From Parcubacteria group bacterium (GTDB lineage Bacteria > Patescibacteriota > Minisyncoccia > Phycocordibacterales > GCA-002724975), in assembly GCA_002724975.1 (NCBI GenBank), contig PBQF01000070.1, positions 1 to 15,806 on the forward strand: a stretch of 15,806 nucleotides of DNA. The letters are read 5' to 3'. Positions 14,739 to 15,806 of the stretch are shown in pieces. The translations under genes were made by a program, and so were the position numbers. Under the pieces are notes generated by a model that was given only the letters and a program-made list of their open reading frames with translations, was not told the origin of the DNA and searched no databases. Every line of letters begins with the position of its first letter. Position 1 is the first letter of the stretch.

Positions 14739-15725
14739 ATGGGCTTTTTAAGTCAACTGGAGAGGAATGTTACGTGGAGTCTGATAAACCTTGTAGCAAG
14801 GTTCTATCTGCGCAAACCGGAGCTGACACACCTTCTTCACATCAAATACCCAACGTTCAGGCAGATATTTTACGGTATTGCCAACGAATTATTTTATGTT
14901 ATTGGTGTTACTTATGGTGCAAAACTGAATGCCTACAACATAGAGATAACAAATGCCTGTAACCTGCGCTGTAAAATGTGTCCAGTTAATCGTGGAATGA
15001 GGAGAAAAACACAATATATGGATTTTTCCTTATTCAAAGAGATAGTAGATAAGAATCCCGGCGTAGAATTTGTACTTCCGTTTCAGTGGGGTGAACCGCT
15101 CATGCATAAGGATTTTTTTAAGATGGTTAAATATGCTAATTCTAAAGGTGTCCGTATCATGTTTACCACCAATGGTACCCTGTTAAATGATGAAATCTGC
15201 AGAAAGGTTGTCGAGAGTGGTGCAGAGCGTATTACAATTTCCATTGACGGTATTGGTGAAACGCATACGGAGATCAGAGGTTTTGACTATTATAAACTCA
15301 GGGAGAAGGTCTTAAATCTTAAGGAAGTCAGGGATGACGTGAACAGTAATCTCGAGATAGACATTTCAATGGTCGTATTCAATGAGACAGAAAATGATGT
15401 AAGTACGCTTTACGATGAGTGGAGGTCTGTTGCGGATAGAGTACAGCTTATCCCGAGGTTTGTTCCGGGTAAGAGAACGAGAAGTTGCCGCGAGCTTTGG
15501 AGAGGTATTATTGTGGTTCTTGCAGATGGCCGCGTTTCTATATGCTGTGCTGATTTTGAAGGTGAGGGTATTGTTGGAGATGCAAGAAGGCAGACACTTG
15601 CCGAGATTTGGAACGGTAAGAAAATGAGGGAGTACAGGAGGGCTCATATTAAAGGTAAGTTTCCACCTATTTGTGAGAACTGCAATGAATATGAGACAGA
15701 CCTTGTAAGCAAGCGGTTTTCATAA
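14739..15725 (+). CDS. Radical SAM protein with SPASM domain
   Basis: SAM-radical enzyme of 328 aa. The first ~65 residues form a basic, amphipathic N-terminal region that may contact membrane or partner. The 4Fe-4S motif is C74-X3-C78-X2-C81 in NACNLRCKMCP. The SAM-binding segment is WGEP at 117-120 (variant of GGEP), followed by FTTNGTLL (142-149) and TISIDG. A SPASM-type C-terminus supplies further cluster cysteines: C250, C269-C270 (SICCAD) and C312-X2-C315, with the typical AEIWNGKKMREYRRAH segment between. SPASM enzymes modify peptides, proteins or sugars; in glycan clusters like this one the substrate is usually unknown. It lies 46 nt after the transferase gene and 12 nt before the GT9-like gene, apparently in one operon. 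Only a weak AGG precedes the ATG. Confidence 0.85.
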   Translation: MGFLSQLERNVTWSLINLVARFYLRKPELTHLLHIKYPTFRQIFYGIANELFYVIGVTYGAKLNAYNIEITNACNLRCKMCPVNRGMRRKTQYMDFSLFKEIVDKNPGVEFVLPFQWGEPLMHKDFFKMVKYANSKGVRIMFTTNGTLLNDEICRKVVESGAERITISIDGIGETHTEIRGFDYYKLREKVLNLKEVRDDVNSNLEIDISMVVFNETENDVSTLYDEWRSVADRVQLIPRFVPGKRTRSCRELWRGIIVVLADGRVSICCADFEGEGIVGDARRQTLAEIWNGKKMREYRRAHIKGKFPPICENCNEYETDLVSKRFS

Positions 15726-15737
15726 AAGATAAGCATT

Positions 15738-15806
15738 ATGGTGATCAGAATTATAAGAGTTGTTGATTATTACGTAGGGATTCCCACATGTTTTGTTATA
15801 GGCATA
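15738..15806 (+). CDS. GT9/heptosyltransferase-like N-terminus (3' truncated by window edge)
   Basis: Twenty-three codons are open to the window end, starting MVIRIIRVVDYYVGIPTCF. The pattern of a basic/hydrophobic strand, then RxxDYYxGIP and a hydrophobic stretch, resembles the start of a subgroup of ADP-heptose:LPS heptosyltransferase-type (GT9) glycosyltransferases found beside radical SAM and other glycan genes. It begins 12 nt after the radical SAM stop. With only 23 residues visible, the assignment is tentative. Confidence 0.45.
   Translation, partial: MVIRIIRVVDYYVGIPTCFVIGI

Noticed and set aside
14774..14962. 62-codon + strand frame at the start of the radical SAM gene
   Set aside because: It overlaps the N-terminal region and first cluster cysteine of the radical SAM protein in another frame, with no motif of its own.
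1..15806. CRISPR array, tRNA, rRNA, insertion sequence or attachment site
   Set aside because: No spaced direct repeats, tRNA-like cloverleaf, transposase motif or long terminal repeats were seen on reading the window.

Overview
The window is AT-rich (estimated by eye in the high thirties % GC). Every credible gene is on the + strand. It reads as part of a cell-surface glycan locus from an uncultivated-type, probably Gram-negative bacterium. The final partial gene looks like a heptosyltransferase-type (GT9) gene, which suggests an LPS-bearing organism. Planctomycetota of the anammox type, Nitrospirota or Omnitrophota would all fit. This placement is a weak inference, because no rRNA or other marker gene is present.

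Layout. Positions 1-2031 hold the 3' part of a large YfhO-type polytopic membrane protein, cut by the left edge. A 398-bp gap follows, with a 12-bp palindrome, a 10-bp inverted repeat and a TATAAT box close to the next start. Positions 2430-7631 encode a nonulosonic-acid (pseudaminic-type) set: PLP aminotransferase (pseC-like), an extended SDR, an SpsF-type nucleotidyltransferase, a PseG-like nucleotide-sugar hydrolase and a NeuB/PseI synthase. The set resembles the B. subtilis spsC/E/F/G group. No PseB-type dehydratase and no PseH-type acetyltransferase is encoded in the window.

Directly coupled to the NeuB gene is an unusual four-gene run (7628-12837). It encodes an ATP-grasp ligase with a C-terminal extension, a cytoplasmic beta-propeller fused to a galactose-binding-like domain, an enolase-superfamily protein with a complete epimerase/MLE catalytic set, and a double flavodoxin-like protein with a four-cysteine cluster. 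The junctions overlap by 4, 20, 1 and 4 nt. A short spacer with an AT-rich hairpin and a second TATAATTGT box then leads to a 580-aa GT-B-like transferase, a radical SAM/SPASM protein and the first 23 codons of a GT9-like glycosyltransferase.

Working model (inference). The pse/sps genes make a CMP-activated 5,7-diamino nonulosonate. The four coupled genes acylate, epimerise or redox-modify it or a precursor; the ATP-grasp ligase could supply an N-acyl group in place of the missing acetyltransferase. The downstream transferases then place the sugar on a surface polymer. The four-gene run is the best candidate for an undescribed system.
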